Positions 1 through 6,879 of a stretch of 64,000 nt of DNA are shown here, in pieces (position 1 is the first letter of the stretch; each line of letters begins with the position of its first letter). Both the position numbers and the translations under genes were made by a program. The stretch lies in NCBI RefSeq assembly GCF_029392875.1, contig NZ_CP113946.1, forward strand, positions 806,001 to 870,000. Direction: 5' to 3'. The stretch is from Lactobacillus sp. ESL0677 (GTDB lineage: Bacteria > Bacillota > Bacilli > Lactobacillales > Lactobacillaceae). The notes beneath the pieces were generated by a model. It was not told where the DNA came from. It did not search any database and worked only from the letters and a program-made list of their open reading frames with translations.

Positions 1-2
1 AG

Positions 3-902
3 ATATTCCAAGGCGACAAGGCTCTGATGTATTACGTACAAAAAGCCCTGGGGTATTCGTTAATCGGAACTACCAGGGAGCAAATTATGTTCATTCTATT
101 TGGTAATGGGCGCAACGGTAAATCAGTGTTTCTGAATACAATCCAATACATTTTGGGCAGCTATGTCAAAACGATGGATGTATCAGCAATTATGAGTAAA
201 CAGATTAATTCAGGTCCAACGCCTGAATTGGCTAGATTACAGACTGCCAGAATGGTTATCACGTCCGAAGCAAATGAGGGTAATCGCTTAAACGAAGGCT
301 TAGTTAAGCAAATGACTGGTGGCGACACTATTGCAGCTAGATTTAATTACGGTGATGTGTTCGAATTTAAGCCCAAGTTTACACTTCTTATGGCGACTAA
401 TCATAAACCAATTATTCGTGGTACTGATATGGGTATTTGGCGCAGGTTAGCATTAATTCCATTCAATTATACGGTACCGAAAAATCAAGTTGACCCCAAC
501 CTTGAAAGTAAGTTGAGAGCAGAGAGTCGGGGAATATTGAACTGGATGGTTGAAGGTACAATTCTTTATTTAGTTGGAGGATTAAAACAACCGCAGGCTG
601 TAATTGACGCTTCAGCAGAATATCGCAGTGAGATGGATGTCTTAGCCGCATTTATTCAGGAACAATGTGAAACTGGCGATGACTATCATGAAAAATCAAC
701 AGTATTGTTTGAAGCTTATGTTGAGTGGGCCAAAGGGACGAATAACTACTCAAGAATGTCGAACAATAAATTTGGTCGTGAGATGAGTAACCGATTTAAG
801 AAAATACGAAATAGGCAAGGAATTGAATATTTAGGCATCAGATTAAAGAAGGATTCAAGATTTTCTTGGAATGAAAAGACAATGCAAGGAACAATTTATT
901 AA
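3..902 (+). CDS. Phage primase-helicase (D5/SF3 type), C-terminal part, 5' end outside window
   Basis: The frame is open to the left edge, so only the C-terminal half is present; the first internal ATG is at 27. The SF3 helicase Walker A GNGRNGKS lies about 25 residues after that ATG, followed by helicase core segments such as LLMATNHKP (sensor-like) and IWRRLALIPF, which are typical of D5/P4-type phage and plasmid replication primases. This family unwinds and primes DNA at a phage origin as a hexamer. The iteron-like cluster immediately downstream fits an origin near this gene. The family call is firm; the N-terminal primase half cannot be seen. Confidence 0.88.
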   Translation: MFQGDKALMYYVQKALGYSLIGTTREQIMFILFGNGRNGKSVFLNTIQYILGSYVKTMDVSAIMSKQINSGPTPELARLQTARMVITSEANEGNRLNEGLVKQMTGGDTIAARFNYGDVFEFKPKFTLLMATNHKPIIRGTDMGIWRRLALIPFNYTVPKNQVDPNLESKLRAESRGILNWMVEGTILYLVGGLKQPQAVIDASAEYRSEMDVLAAFIQEQCETGDDYHEKSTVLFEAYVEWAKGTNNYSRMSNNKFGREMSNRFKKIRNRQGIEYLGIRLKKDSRFSWNEKTMQGTIY

Positions 903-904
903 TG

Positions 905-1166
905 TGTGTAGGATTGGTGCATGATTTGTGTATGATTTTCAAGTAATCATACATCAATAAAAGTCAGCAGTAGCAAGGGCTTGCAGATTAGTGTGTAGGA
1001 TATGTATATTTTTTCTTCTAAAGAATAAAAATAAAAAAGAAATAAAAATATATATAAAAGTAAGGGAAAACTACACAAATCCTACACAGAACGTACCGTA
1101 AATCTTTGTGGGAGTAAGTCGTGTAGGACTTTTGAAACCTACACAGATCCTACACAAACCTACACC
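905..1166. repeat. Iteron-like cluster of TGTGTAGGAT / ATCCTACACA decamers around an A/T-rich core
   Basis: TGTGTAGGAT occurs at 905-914 and 992-1001, with a variant at 927-936. The reverse-complement form ATCCTACACA occurs at 1079-1088 and 1147-1156, with close variants at 1136-1145 (AACCTACACA) and 1157-1166, and a shorter match at 1069-1078. An almost purely A/T block (about 1002-1065) separates the two orientations. It lies directly after the primase-helicase gene and contains no gene. Repeats plus an A/T-rich unwinding-like stretch resemble a phage replication origin; that role is inferred. Confidence 0.6.
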
Positions 1167-1172
1167 CAATTC

Positions 1173-1256
1173 TTAAATCAAAAAACAGACGATTTTTAAA
1201 TTAAGACAGTTAAAATCGCTTTGTTAAATCAAAAAAACAGCATTTTTTAAATTAAG
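1173..1256 (+). repeat. Imperfect 33-bp direct repeat, second copy ending in a ribosome site
   Basis: Two copies, 1173-1205 and 1224-1256, share TTAAATCAAAAAA, CAG and TTTTTAAATTAAG. The second runs into the AAGGAG ribosome site of the gene at 1266. The A-run and T-run in each copy can pair as a weak hairpin. Function unknown; it could be a protein-binding pair or an untranslated-leader duplication. Confidence 0.5.
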
Positions 1257-1265
1257 GAGATAAAT

Positions 1266-1427
1266 ATGGCATTAGATAATCGTTTACAAGCAGCTAAACA
1301 ACAAATTCAAACAATTAATGATTTAGCAGATAAACAGAAATTGAGGTTGGATAAGATAGTTGCTCAGCAAACCGCTGATGATACTTCACTTAAATTAACA
1401 ATTTCAATCGGATATAGAAAGGATTAA
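1266..1427 (+). CDS. Small hypothetical phage protein, 53 aa
   Basis: An ATG at 1266 follows AAGGAG with good spacing and opens a 53-codon frame ending in TAA at 1425. The protein begins MALDNRLQAAKQQIQ, is highly charged and is probably alpha-helical, and ends GYRKD. No family is recognised. It starts the cluster of small early or middle genes after the putative origin and ends 4 bp before the next gene, so it is probably co-transcribed with it. The coding call rests on the ribosome site and tight packing. Confidence 0.6.
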   Translation: MALDNRLQAAKQQIQTINDLADKQKLRLDKIVAQQTADDTSLKLTISIGYRKD

Positions 1428-1431
1428 TCAC

Positions 1432-1692
1432 ATGAACGGCAAAACTTTAGAATTTAATGGCGATATTAAGGATTTCAAAACTAAGGACGGAACAGTAACG
1501 ATTTCGCTTACTGCTTCGGCTGAAAATATTTCATTAGATGAACTAAATGAAATAGCGCAAGGTGTAGGCTTGAAAGTCAACCTTGAAGCTAGACAGCAGG
1601 AACTAATCAATGATTCCGAAGATGAAGAAGCCGATGGACAGACTAAGTTAGAAATAGTTAGTGATGAGGATGATAGCGATGAACAGGATTAG
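1432..1692 (+). CDS. Hypothetical acidic phage protein, 86 aa
   Basis: This 86-residue product starts MNGKTLEFNGDIKDF. It has a mixed beta-type N-terminal half and a strongly acidic tail (SDEDDSDEQD). AAAGGA precedes the ATG, partly inside the preceding stop region. Its last codons overlap the start of the XRE gene at 1679, suggesting translational coupling. No family is recognised. An acidic tail is common in small phage early proteins and says little about function. Confidence 0.65.
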   Translation: MNGKTLEFNGDIKDFKTKDGTVTISLTASAENISLDELNEIAQGVGLKVNLEARQQELINDSEDEEADGQTKLEIVSDEDDSDEQD

Positions 1693-2119
1693 AGAACTGC
1701 GCTTAAAGCGCAAGCTGACACTAGATGATGTTGAGAAAATGACAGGTATAAACTGTGGGACATTTAATAATTATGAGAGTGAAAAAACACATCCAAAAGA
1801 AACTGTTTGGCTTAAATTAGCTCAATTTTTCAGAGTGTCTGTGCCGTATATCAAAGGTAAAGACCGAGAAGCTGTTGAAACTTTAAAGGAATTAAACATG
1901 AAAGAAGCTACTAATAAGAAAACTTATCGAAAAACCAATGGTGAGTATCTTGAAATTGTGCCGCTTTATGTCGACACAGAATTGTTTTATGGAATTTTAA
2001 ATTTGAATAAGCAAGAAGTCGTTGAGGCTTTTACTAGTTTAAAAGCCGCAGAAAATGTATGTCAGCGGTACGAATCCGTAAAACTGGGTATCTATTTAAT
2101 GGAGAAGAATAATGGATAA
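1679..2119 (+). CDS. XRE-family helix-turn-helix protein, 146 aa
   Basis: The N-terminus MNRIRELRLKRKLTLDDVEK, followed by MTGINCGTFNNYESEKTHP, is a Cro/C1-type helix-turn-helix over about residues 3-60. The rest (about 85 residues) is of unknown fold. The ATG at 1679 was preferred over an in-frame GTG at 1661 because the domain begins there. The gene overlaps its upstream neighbour by 14 bp and the downstream small gene by 8 bp, so it is part of a coupled run. It probably regulates middle phage genes; no operator was identified. Confidence 0.75.
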   Translation: MNRIRELRLKRKLTLDDVEKMTGINCGTFNNYESEKTHPKETVWLKLAQFFRVSVPYIKGKDREAVETLKELNMKEATNKKTYRKTNGEYLEIVPLYVDTELFYGILNLNKQEVVEAFTSLKAAENVCQRYESVKLGIYLMEKNNG

Positions 2120-2288
2120 AAAGGTAATTACTAAACTTAACGAATTACAAAATAAAGCGATTGTAGCTGGTACTAATATGGAACTTAGCGAGAATGCTAA
2201 TGCGTATCAATTATTAAGCGATTTGGTATCTGATGTTGTTGATGATACGAATGAAATTTTAGGCTTATTAAATAAGGATGAGGCATAG
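2112..2288 (+). CDS. Small hypothetical phage protein, 58 aa
   Basis: An ATG at 2112 overlaps the end of the HTH gene and follows the GGAGAAG stretch at 2101-2107. The 58-residue product (MDKKVITKLNELQNKA...LLNKDEA) is predicted to be helical and acidic. It ends 2 bp before the next ATG. No family is recognised. Coding is supported by the ribosome site and the overlapping packing typical of this cluster. Confidence 0.6.
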   Translation: MDKKVITKLNELQNKAIVAGTNMELSENANAYQLLSDLVSDVVDDTNEILGLLNKDEA

Positions 2289-2290
2289 CA

Positions 2291-2692
2291 ATGACTGAAG
2301 AAAAAAGAATATTCAGTAGAAATGGCGTTTGTTTATATTTTAAAAAGGAATATCCATATTTTGGACCCAGTGAAAAACCTGAGCCAATAAGTTACCGTAC
2401 TTTAGATAACATTGTTAGTGATCAATTAGATGATGATTTTAAATATTATATTGAAGCAATGGGCGGTGTTGATTGGTTATGGAAGCAGTTCAAACCTGTA
2501 CCTGAAAAGAAATGGTATGTAAAAGTACCGCATACTTACCCAAGTTCTTGGTATCAAATAGGACAGTCTACAAATTCTACATTTATTGTTACGAATTTAG
2601 AATGTAGAGATAATGATTCATTTAAATTTACCGATGAAGAAATTAAATATTACGGCTTACAAGATTGCGAGAAGGTGCCAGCTGATGACTGA
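2291..2692 (+). CDS. Hypothetical phage protein, 133 aa
   Basis: A 133-residue soluble protein beginning MTEEKRIFSRNGVCLYFKKE, rich in aromatic residues, with a central GGVDWLWKQF segment and an acidic C-terminus. It sits between small helical proteins and a VRR-NUC nuclease gene whose start it overlaps by 8 bp. I do not recognise the family. Position suggests an early or middle function in phage DNA metabolism, but the sequence itself shows no motif. Confidence 0.65.
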   Translation: MTEEKRIFSRNGVCLYFKKEYPYFGPSEKPEPISYRTLDNIVSDQLDDDFKYYIEAMGGVDWLWKQFKPVPEKKWYVKVPHTYPSSWYQIGQSTNSTFIVTNLECRDNDSFKFTDEEIKYYGLQDCEKVPADD

Positions 2693-3065
2693 TGTTATTA
2701 AGCAGGCTTACGAGCAAGGCATTATCACTAAAGCAACAACAGAGCATGACATACAGAACAATATTCGCAAACTGTTTTCATTCTGTGGGTTCCTTACTTT
2801 TCGCGCAAATGTTGGCAAGGTTTTAATGCAAAATGGTCGGTGGTTTGATACTGGTTTGCCAAAAGGATTTCCCGATTTATTCGGATATGACAATCTGAAT
2901 AAGCCATTCTTTATTGAGGTGAAAAATGCAATGGGCAAGCCTAGACCTGATCAGATTCGGTTTCATAAAATGCTTACTGAACGTGGCATTTGTCATGGAA
3001 TTGCTCGCAGTCCTGAAGAAGCAATTGCAATAGTGAAAGGAGACCTGATTGGGTATGGATACTAA
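2685..3065 (+). CDS. VRR-NUC domain nuclease, 126 aa
   Basis: The start at 2685 was chosen because it is the ATG nearest to GAGAAGG and removes a 24-residue leader with no domain content. The protein has the VRR-NUC layout of the PD-(D/E)XK superfamily: an N-terminal helix, a KGFPDLFGYD motif with the acidic residue, then FIEVKNAMGKPRPDQ supplying E-x-K and the helix with Q. Stand-alone VRR-NUC proteins of phages are thought to act as structure-specific or Holliday-junction nucleases during replication and packaging. It overlaps both neighbours. Confidence 0.85.
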   Translation: MTDVIKQAYEQGIITKATTEHDIQNNIRKLFSFCGFLTFRANVGKVLMQNGRWFDTGLPKGFPDLFGYDNLNKPFFIEVKNAMGKPRPDQIRFHKMLTERGICHGIARSPEEAIAIVKGDLIGYGY

Positions 3066-3243
3066 TTCGATAGTCCGCTTAAATGATGGCAGGACATCTT
3101 ATCACGTTAAGGAAACAATGAAGCAAATTATGGGTAAACTGTCTGATACGAAATTTATTAAGCTGACCGACCAGGCTCTCGGTCCAGTGTTAGTCAATGT
3201 TTCCAATATTATTTCGGTGACTAATTATGATAATTCCTTATGA
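3049..3243 (+). CDS. Small hypothetical phage protein, 64 aa
   Basis: A short product with a beta-rich pattern (SIVRLNDGRTSYHV, VSNIISVTNYDNSL). GAAAGGAGA at 3035-3042 serves either a TTG at 3049 (6-7 nt away) or an ATG at 3055 (about 12 nt away). The shorter spacing favours 3049, but the ATG is possible. It overlaps the nuclease gene by 17 bp and the next gene by 17 bp. No family is assigned. Confidence 0.55.
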   Translation: MGMDTNSIVRLNDGRTSYHVKETMKQIMGKLSDTKFIKLTDQALGPVLVNVSNIISVTNYDNSL

Positions 3244-3721
3244 CCTAATTCATGAAATTGAAGCTAAATACGGCACCTTGGCTATTCCTGATAGTGAGCC
3301 GTTAATGATTAAATTGCATCGCGTGACAGGTGCTAAAGTTCGTAAGCAACGCAATCCTAGAAAAGTCTGCCCGTATAAATATAAATCGCATTATTATGAT
3401 GACCAAATAATTCAATTGGTCAAAGATGGCTATTCGATTGGCGAAACAGCAAGCATAACTGGACATGCACGACAGACAGTTAATCTGATAATTGACCACT
3501 ATCATTTGAAGCTTAAACAGCCATTTATTTGCCAATATCAAAGCGTCTATTTATCTAGTCTGTCGAATCTTGCCTATTGGGGAATCAAAGCACGTTCAAC
3601 TGAATCTGCTAAACGCAGGACACATGGCGAAATTATGGTTAAGAAATTCCACTGGTGTGATATTCCAATCGGTGGCAAGTACATGATAAACGGCAATGAT
3701 ACAGAAATTTTTGTAAAGTGA
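3227..3721 (+). CDS. Phage protein with central helix-turn-helix, 164 aa
   Basis: After a basic region (VRKQRNPRKVCPYKYK), residues about 65-95 read DDQIIQLVKDGYSIGETASI followed by TGHARQTVNLIIDHYHL. This matches a resolvase- or RNA-polymerase-type helix-turn-helix. The C-terminal part is basic, with WCDIPIGGKYMINGN. It precedes the ArpU-type regulator by 16 bp and overlaps its upstream neighbour, so it is probably a DNA-binding protein of the middle-gene cluster. The exact role is unknown. Confidence 0.6.
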   Translation: MIIPYDLIHEIEAKYGTLAIPDSEPLMIKLHRVTGAKVRKQRNPRKVCPYKYKSHYYDDQIIQLVKDGYSIGETASITGHARQTVNLIIDHYHLKLKQPFICQYQSVYLSSLSNLAYWGIKARSTESAKRRTHGEIMVKKFHWCDIPIGGKYMINGNDTEIFVK

Positions 3722-3737
3722 CGAAAGGATTGAGCAT

Positions 3738-4235
3738 GTGGAGAATTTAGATTTAGGCTTGAATATTAATCAAAAAGAAACAGCCAATCGAGTACGTATC
3801 TTTTTTAAGTATACTTTCCCTAATTATTTAATTAAGGCTGGGTTACATCGTACTGACTTGAAAAGTCCACAGCTTGATCCAACAGGTATAGCAGTTCATG
3901 GCCGAAATAGTGCTGAAATAAGAATGGCCCAAATTTTTGATATGCAGGATAAATGTAAAGCTGTTTATCAAGCAATAGATCATTGCTCAGATAGTCAAAA
4001 TCAGCCTTTTAGAACGATTTTAAAAGCTTTATATATAGATGAATTAAAAGATTGGCAAGTGGCTGACAAGGTAAAATATAGTGATTCTCGCTATGGAGAT
4101 TTAAAGCGCTATGCGTGTTGCCAGTTTGCCGATACTATTGAAACTTGGAAGGTTATTTATGATGTAGATATACCTGACCTAAAAATTGTAAATCGGTGCA
4201 ATATCGGTGCAGAATCGGGGTCAAGTCGGGGTTAA
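3738..4235 (+). CDS. ArpU-family phage late-gene transcriptional regulator, 165 aa
   Basis: The length, position at the end of the middle cluster, and sequence (N-terminal helical region; central RNSAEIRMAQIFDMQ; C-terminal sigma-like helix-turn-helix around DWQVADKVKYSDSRYGDLKR) fit the ArpU/RinA/LmaC-type activators that turn on packaging and lysis genes of Gram-positive phages. GTG at 3738 follows GAAAGGA. The last 45 bp of the gene hold four TCGGKG repeats at exactly 11-bp spacing, just upstream of a -10-like box, which is plausibly its own binding array. The family call is good; the regulatory link is inferred. Confidence 0.75.
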   Translation: MENLDLGLNINQKETANRVRIFFKYTFPNYLIKAGLHRTDLKSPQLDPTGIAVHGRNSAEIRMAQIFDMQDKCKAVYQAIDHCSDSQNQPFRTILKALYIDELKDWQVADKVKYSDSRYGDLKRYACCQFADTIETWKVIYDVDIPDLKIVNRCNIGAESGSSRG

Positions 4236-4248
4236 TAGGTGCTATATT
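4193..4248 (+). promoter_or_regulatory. Putative late promoter: four helically phased TCGGKG repeats plus -10 TATATT
   Basis: TCGGTG starts at 4193 and 4204 and TCGGGG at 4215 and 4226, an exact 11-bp period. TATATT at 4243-4248 can serve as a -10, predicting a start near 4255. No -35 consensus exists at the right distance (GTCAAG), as expected for an activator-dependent promoter. The array lies inside the end of the ArpU-type gene, so autoregulated late activation is likely but inferred. Confidence 0.5.
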
Positions 4249-4254
4249 AGTACT

Positions 4255-4299
4255 GTCGAAAGATTGGGTAGCGGAAAATATCTGGCTTTTCGACGCCAG
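4255..4299 (+). other. Late-leader RNA element with two competing hairpins
   Basis: CTGGC (4282-4286) and GCCAG (4295-4299) form a 5-bp stem with loop TTTTCGAC. The same loop sequence is complementary to GTCGAAAG at 4255-4262 apart from one bulged T. The two pairings are mutually exclusive, or can combine as a loop pseudoknot. The predicted transcript start is at the first arm. This suggests a folded 5' leader; function is unproven. Confidence 0.4.
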
Positions 4300-4332
4300 T
4301 TTTAACGGAGCATTTCCTCCAGTATATTGGTT

Positions 4333-4376
4333 AGCGGTGACGGTCTCTTATATAGGTTCGATTCCTATAACCGCTG
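4333..4376 (+). ncRNA. Minimal tRNA-like element: acceptor stem plus T-arm only
   Basis: A perfect T-arm (ATAGG, loop TTCGATT, CCTAT at 4352-4368) is followed by ACCGCT (4370-4375) and a G. ACCGCT pairs over 6 bp with AGCGGT at 4333-4338. The D and anticodon arms are missing: only 13 nt separate the 5' acceptor strand from the T-arm. I could not find a better 5' acceptor strand within a normal tRNA length. It could be a tRNA remnant or a selected tRNA-mimic in the late leader. Confidence 0.45.
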
Positions 4377-4379
4377 TTT

Positions 4380-4453
4380 GCTAGAGTATCTCAGTCGGTA
4401 AAGCAAAGAGGTAACCAAACCTTATGTCGCTGGTTCGAGTCCAGCCTCTAGCA
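4380..4453 (+). tRNA. tRNA-like gene with aberrant D and anticodon arms (possible pseudo-tRNA)
   Basis: GCTAGAG (4380-4386) pairs perfectly over 7 bp with CTCTAGC (4446-4452). The T-arm is canonical (GCTGG, loop TTCGAGT, CCAGC), the D-loop has AGTCGGTA, and the length of 74 nt including discriminator A is right. The D-stem has lost pairs (TCTC against AAGC), and the best anticodon stem (AGGT/ACCT) leaves a 6-nt loop AACCAA with no proper U33, so no anticodon can be assigned. CCA is not encoded. A decayed or repurposed phage tRNA is likely. Confidence 0.5.
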
Positions 4454-4470
4454 TAATTCTTAATAGCTAT

Positions 4471-4497
4471 GGACGGTTTAATCATCCGTCTTTTTGT
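4471..4497 (+). terminator. Intrinsic terminator closing the late leader
   Basis: GACGG (4472-4476) and CCGTC (4486-4490) form a stem followed by TTTTTG. It lies between the tRNA-like genes and the first late coding gene, so transcripts from the predicted late promoter must read through or start again. Confidence 0.6.
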
Positions 4498-4512
4498 TTG
4501 GAGGAAAGCAAT

Positions 4513-4782
4513 ATGAAATACAGAAAGAAGCCAGTAGTTGTTGAAGCAATCAGATTTTTTGATACAACGGAATCGATGTTAGCTTTGAATGACGAATTAG
4601 GTCTTGACCCAGTTAGAGTCAGTTATAAAGATCCGAAGCATCCTGTGTTAAAGATTGAAACGCTGGAAGGTATGATGATTGCTAATGTGGGTGATTACAT
4701 CATTAAAGGTGTAAATGGCGAGTTTTATCCGTGTAAACCTGACATTTTTAATAAGACATATGAACCAGCGGAGGAAAGTTAA
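4513..4782 (+). CDS. Conserved small phage protein with GDYIIKG-type motif, 89 aa
   Basis: GGAGGAAAG sits 8 nt before the ATG at 4513; an in-frame TTG at 4498 lies inside the ribosome site and is rejected. The sequence starts MKYRKKPVVVEAIRF and contains LEGMMIANVGDYIIKGVNGE and YPCKPDIFNKTY. This is the very common phage family whose hallmark is a PGDYI-like turn. Its function is unknown. It is the first gene after the late leader, 2 bp ahead of the next gene. Confidence 0.75.
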   Translation: MKYRKKPVVVEAIRFFDTTESMLALNDELGLDPVRVSYKDPKHPVLKIETLEGMMIANVGDYIIKGVNGEFYPCKPDIFNKTYEPAEES

Positions 4783-4784
4783 AC

Positions 4785-5162
4785 ATGGGAAAAGTAACAA
4801 TTAAACTTAAAAATAATATGGAGGAATTTACGTGTAATTCAGCAACAAGTATAGAACTTATTAATAATTTTTTGGTTGTTAATTATTATGATGATCAAGA
4901 AAATCGTACAACGATGTTTGCAGCTGATGAAGTGAAAAAATGCGATGCACCACAAGATTGTATTATCTTTAAAAATGCTACAAAAGTAGTAGAAAAGATG
5001 ATAAATGAAATTAAAAAATGTGTAGCAAGTGATTTTGATAGATTCGATAAAGAAACAAGCAAGACCATGACAGATCGTGACAAAGAATTTCAAAAAATGA
5101 GTAAGGAAAATGCTGCTTTTTCTAAGAAAATCAAAGAAAGCATAGACAAATATTTAGAATAA
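4785..5162 (+). CDS. Hypothetical phage protein, 125 aa
   Basis: The 125-residue product has a beta-type N-terminal half (VTIKLKNNMEEFTC, NNFLVVNYYDD) and a helical, charged C-terminal half with probable coiled coil (DRDKEFQKMSKENAAFSKK). GCGGAGGAAAG precedes the ATG. No family is recognised. It lies directly upstream of the terminase small-subunit gene in the late operon. The C-terminal coiled coil suggests oligomerisation, nothing more. Confidence 0.6.
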   Translation: MGKVTIKLKNNMEEFTCNSATSIELINNFLVVNYYDDQENRTTMFAADEVKKCDAPQDCIIFKNATKVVEKMINEIKKCVASDFDRFDKETSKTMTDRDKEFQKMSKENAAFSKKIKESIDKYLE

Positions 5163-5195
5163 TTAGCAAATTAGCTTGAAAGGAGATGATAAATA

Positions 5196-5639
5196 TTGAG
5201 TTTAACTGCTAAACAAAAGAGATTTGCCGAAGAGTATATTATTTCGGGAAACGCTACGGACGCAGCGAGAAAAGCTGGCTATTCGAAAAAAACTGCCTAT
5301 TCAATTGGACAACAAAACTTGAAGAAAGTTGAAATTTCGACATACCTGCAAAAATTGCAGAAGAAAGTTTCTGGCGATAAAGTTGCTGATCAGCAAGAGA
5401 TACTTGAGTATTTGTCATCTGTCATGCGAGGCGAACAAACAGAAGATGTAGCAACTGCTAAAGGTATTTACAAAGATGTTCCGGTTGAAGCAAGAGATAG
5501 GATTAAGGCTGCAGAACTGCTGGGTAAGCGTTCAGCAATGTGGACAGAGAAGCGTGAGGTTAATGCGAATATAGCAAGTCCAGTAAAGATTATTGACGAT
5601 GTACCAGACGAAGAAAAGAGCGAAGACGATGACAGTTAG
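5196..5639 (+). CDS. terS: Terminase small subunit, 147 aa
   Basis: TTG start at 5196 after AAAGGAGATGAT. The N-terminal SLTAKQKRFAEEYIISGNAT followed by DAARKAGYSKKTAYSIGQQNL is the Terminase_2 helix-turn-helix that recognises the packaging site. The central region mediates ring assembly, and the acidic tail would contact the large subunit. The gene overlaps the large-subunit start by 11 bp, the usual coupled arrangement. Confidence 0.9.
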   Translation: MSLTAKQKRFAEEYIISGNATDAARKAGYSKKTAYSIGQQNLKKVEISTYLQKLQKKVSGDKVADQQEILEYLSSVMRGEQTEDVATAKGIYKDVPVEARDRIKAAELLGKRSAMWTEKREVNANIASPVKIIDDVPDEEKSEDDDS

Positions 5640-6879
5640 ACTAACGAAGCTAATTGCACCGTCTTTTTATTCAGTCTATCAAGATGTAAAACATCATCGC
5701 TATGCTAATTATTGGTTGAAAGGGGGACGAGGTAGTACCAAGTCCTCTTTTGTTTCCATCGTAATTATCTTGGGCATGATGCAAGACCCAGAAGCAAATG
5801 CAGTAGTTATTCGTAAAGTTGCGGCAACGTTGCGTGATTCGGTGTTTGACCAATATCTGTGGGCAATTGACAAGCTAGGCGTTGCTGATTATTGGGCAAG
5901 CTCAACGAGTCCAATGCAGCTAACATACTTACCAACAGGTCAGCAGATTAGATTCAAAGGTGCAGACAAACCGCAAAAGATTAAGTCACAGAAGTTCAGA
6001 CACGGTTACACAAAATTTAAGCACTTTGAAGAAATATCGGACTTCAAGGGCATGGAAGAAATACGTAACATTAATCAGTCACTTAACAGAGGTGGCAGCG
6101 GTATTGTTACGTTTAGCAGCTATAACCCACCAGCTAGTCAGCGTAATTGGGTCAACGAAGCAACAGAACAGCAAAGTTTACGAAAAGATACATTAGTACA
6201 TTCGTCTGATTACCGCTCAGTCCCGCAAGAATGGCTTGGTAAAGAGTTTATTGCTGACGCTGAACAGCTCAAACATGATAATGAAAAAGCCTATCAGCAC
6301 GAATATTTGGGTGAAGTAACTGGTACAGGTGCGGAGGTATTTGACAATCTTACTATCCGAGTTATTACGCAGGAAGAACGTGCTAACTTTGATGACTTTT
6401 ATCACGGCATGGACTTTGGTTATGCTAAGGACCCAACAGCATATCTGGATATTGCCTATGAGCCAAATAGACGGCGAATATTCTTACTAGATGAAATTTA
6501 CCAAACTCACATGTTGAGTCGTGAAGCCGTCGTAAAGATTAAGCCACTAAATCCAAAGAATGAGATGATTTCGGCTGATTCGGCTTCACCGGACATTATT
6601 GGAGAACTGCGCGACTTAGGCTTAAACGTTGTTGGCGTGAAAAAAGGATCAGGCAGTCGTGAGTTTACTTATAAATGGCTGCAAGACCTGTCTGAGATTG
6701 TAATCGACCCTAGGACATGTCCCAACGCAGCGAGGGAGTTTCAAGGCTACGAATACAAAAAAGATGGCATGGGTAATTTTATTGAGAAGTATCCGGATGG
6801 TGATGACCACACGATTGATGCGGTCAGATATGGTATGAGAACAGCAATGAAGAGAGGAGGTTATGTACCTTGGAAATAA
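5629..6879 (+). CDS. terL: Terminase large subunit, PBSX/Terminase_3 type, 416 aa
   Basis: The ATG at 5629 overlaps the small-subunit stop; an in-frame start at 5593 adds 12 residues without homology-like content. The ATPase Walker A reads GGRGSTKSSF near residue 35, and the nuclease half has HGMDFGYAKDPTA and DDHTIDAVRYGM with metal-binding acidic residues. It cuts and translocates phage DNA into the procapsid. Length and order (terS-terL-portal) are typical of PBSX-like and SPP1-like phages. Confidence 0.93.
   Translation: MTVRLTKLIAPSFYSVYQDVKHHRYANYWLKGGRGSTKSSFVSIVIILGMMQDPEANAVVIRKVAATLRDSVFDQYLWAIDKLGVADYWASSTSPMQLTYLPTGQQIRFKGADKPQKIKSQKFRHGYTKFKHFEEISDFKGMEEIRNINQSLNRGGSGIVTFSSYNPPASQRNWVNEATEQQSLRKDTLVHSSDYRSVPQEWLGKEFIADAEQLKHDNEKAYQHEYLGEVTGTGAEVFDNLTIRVITQEERANFDDFYHGMDFGYAKDPTAYLDIAYEPNRRRIFLLDEIYQTHMLSREAVVKIKPLNPKNEMISADSASPDIIGELRDLGLNVVGVKKGSGSREFTYKWLQDLSEIVIDPRTCPNAAREFQGYEYKKDGMGNFIEKYPDGDDHTIDAVRYGMRTAMKRGGYVPWK

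Noticed and set aside
4196..4384. 62-codon forward frame across the late leader
   Set aside because: It runs through the tRNA-like elements, has no ribosome site, and overlaps the phased repeats.
4380..4453. Assignment of an anticodon (AAC by position 34-36) to the second tRNA-like gene
   Set aside because: The stem that this register requires does not pair; the best stem leaves a six-base loop, so no amino acid can be named.
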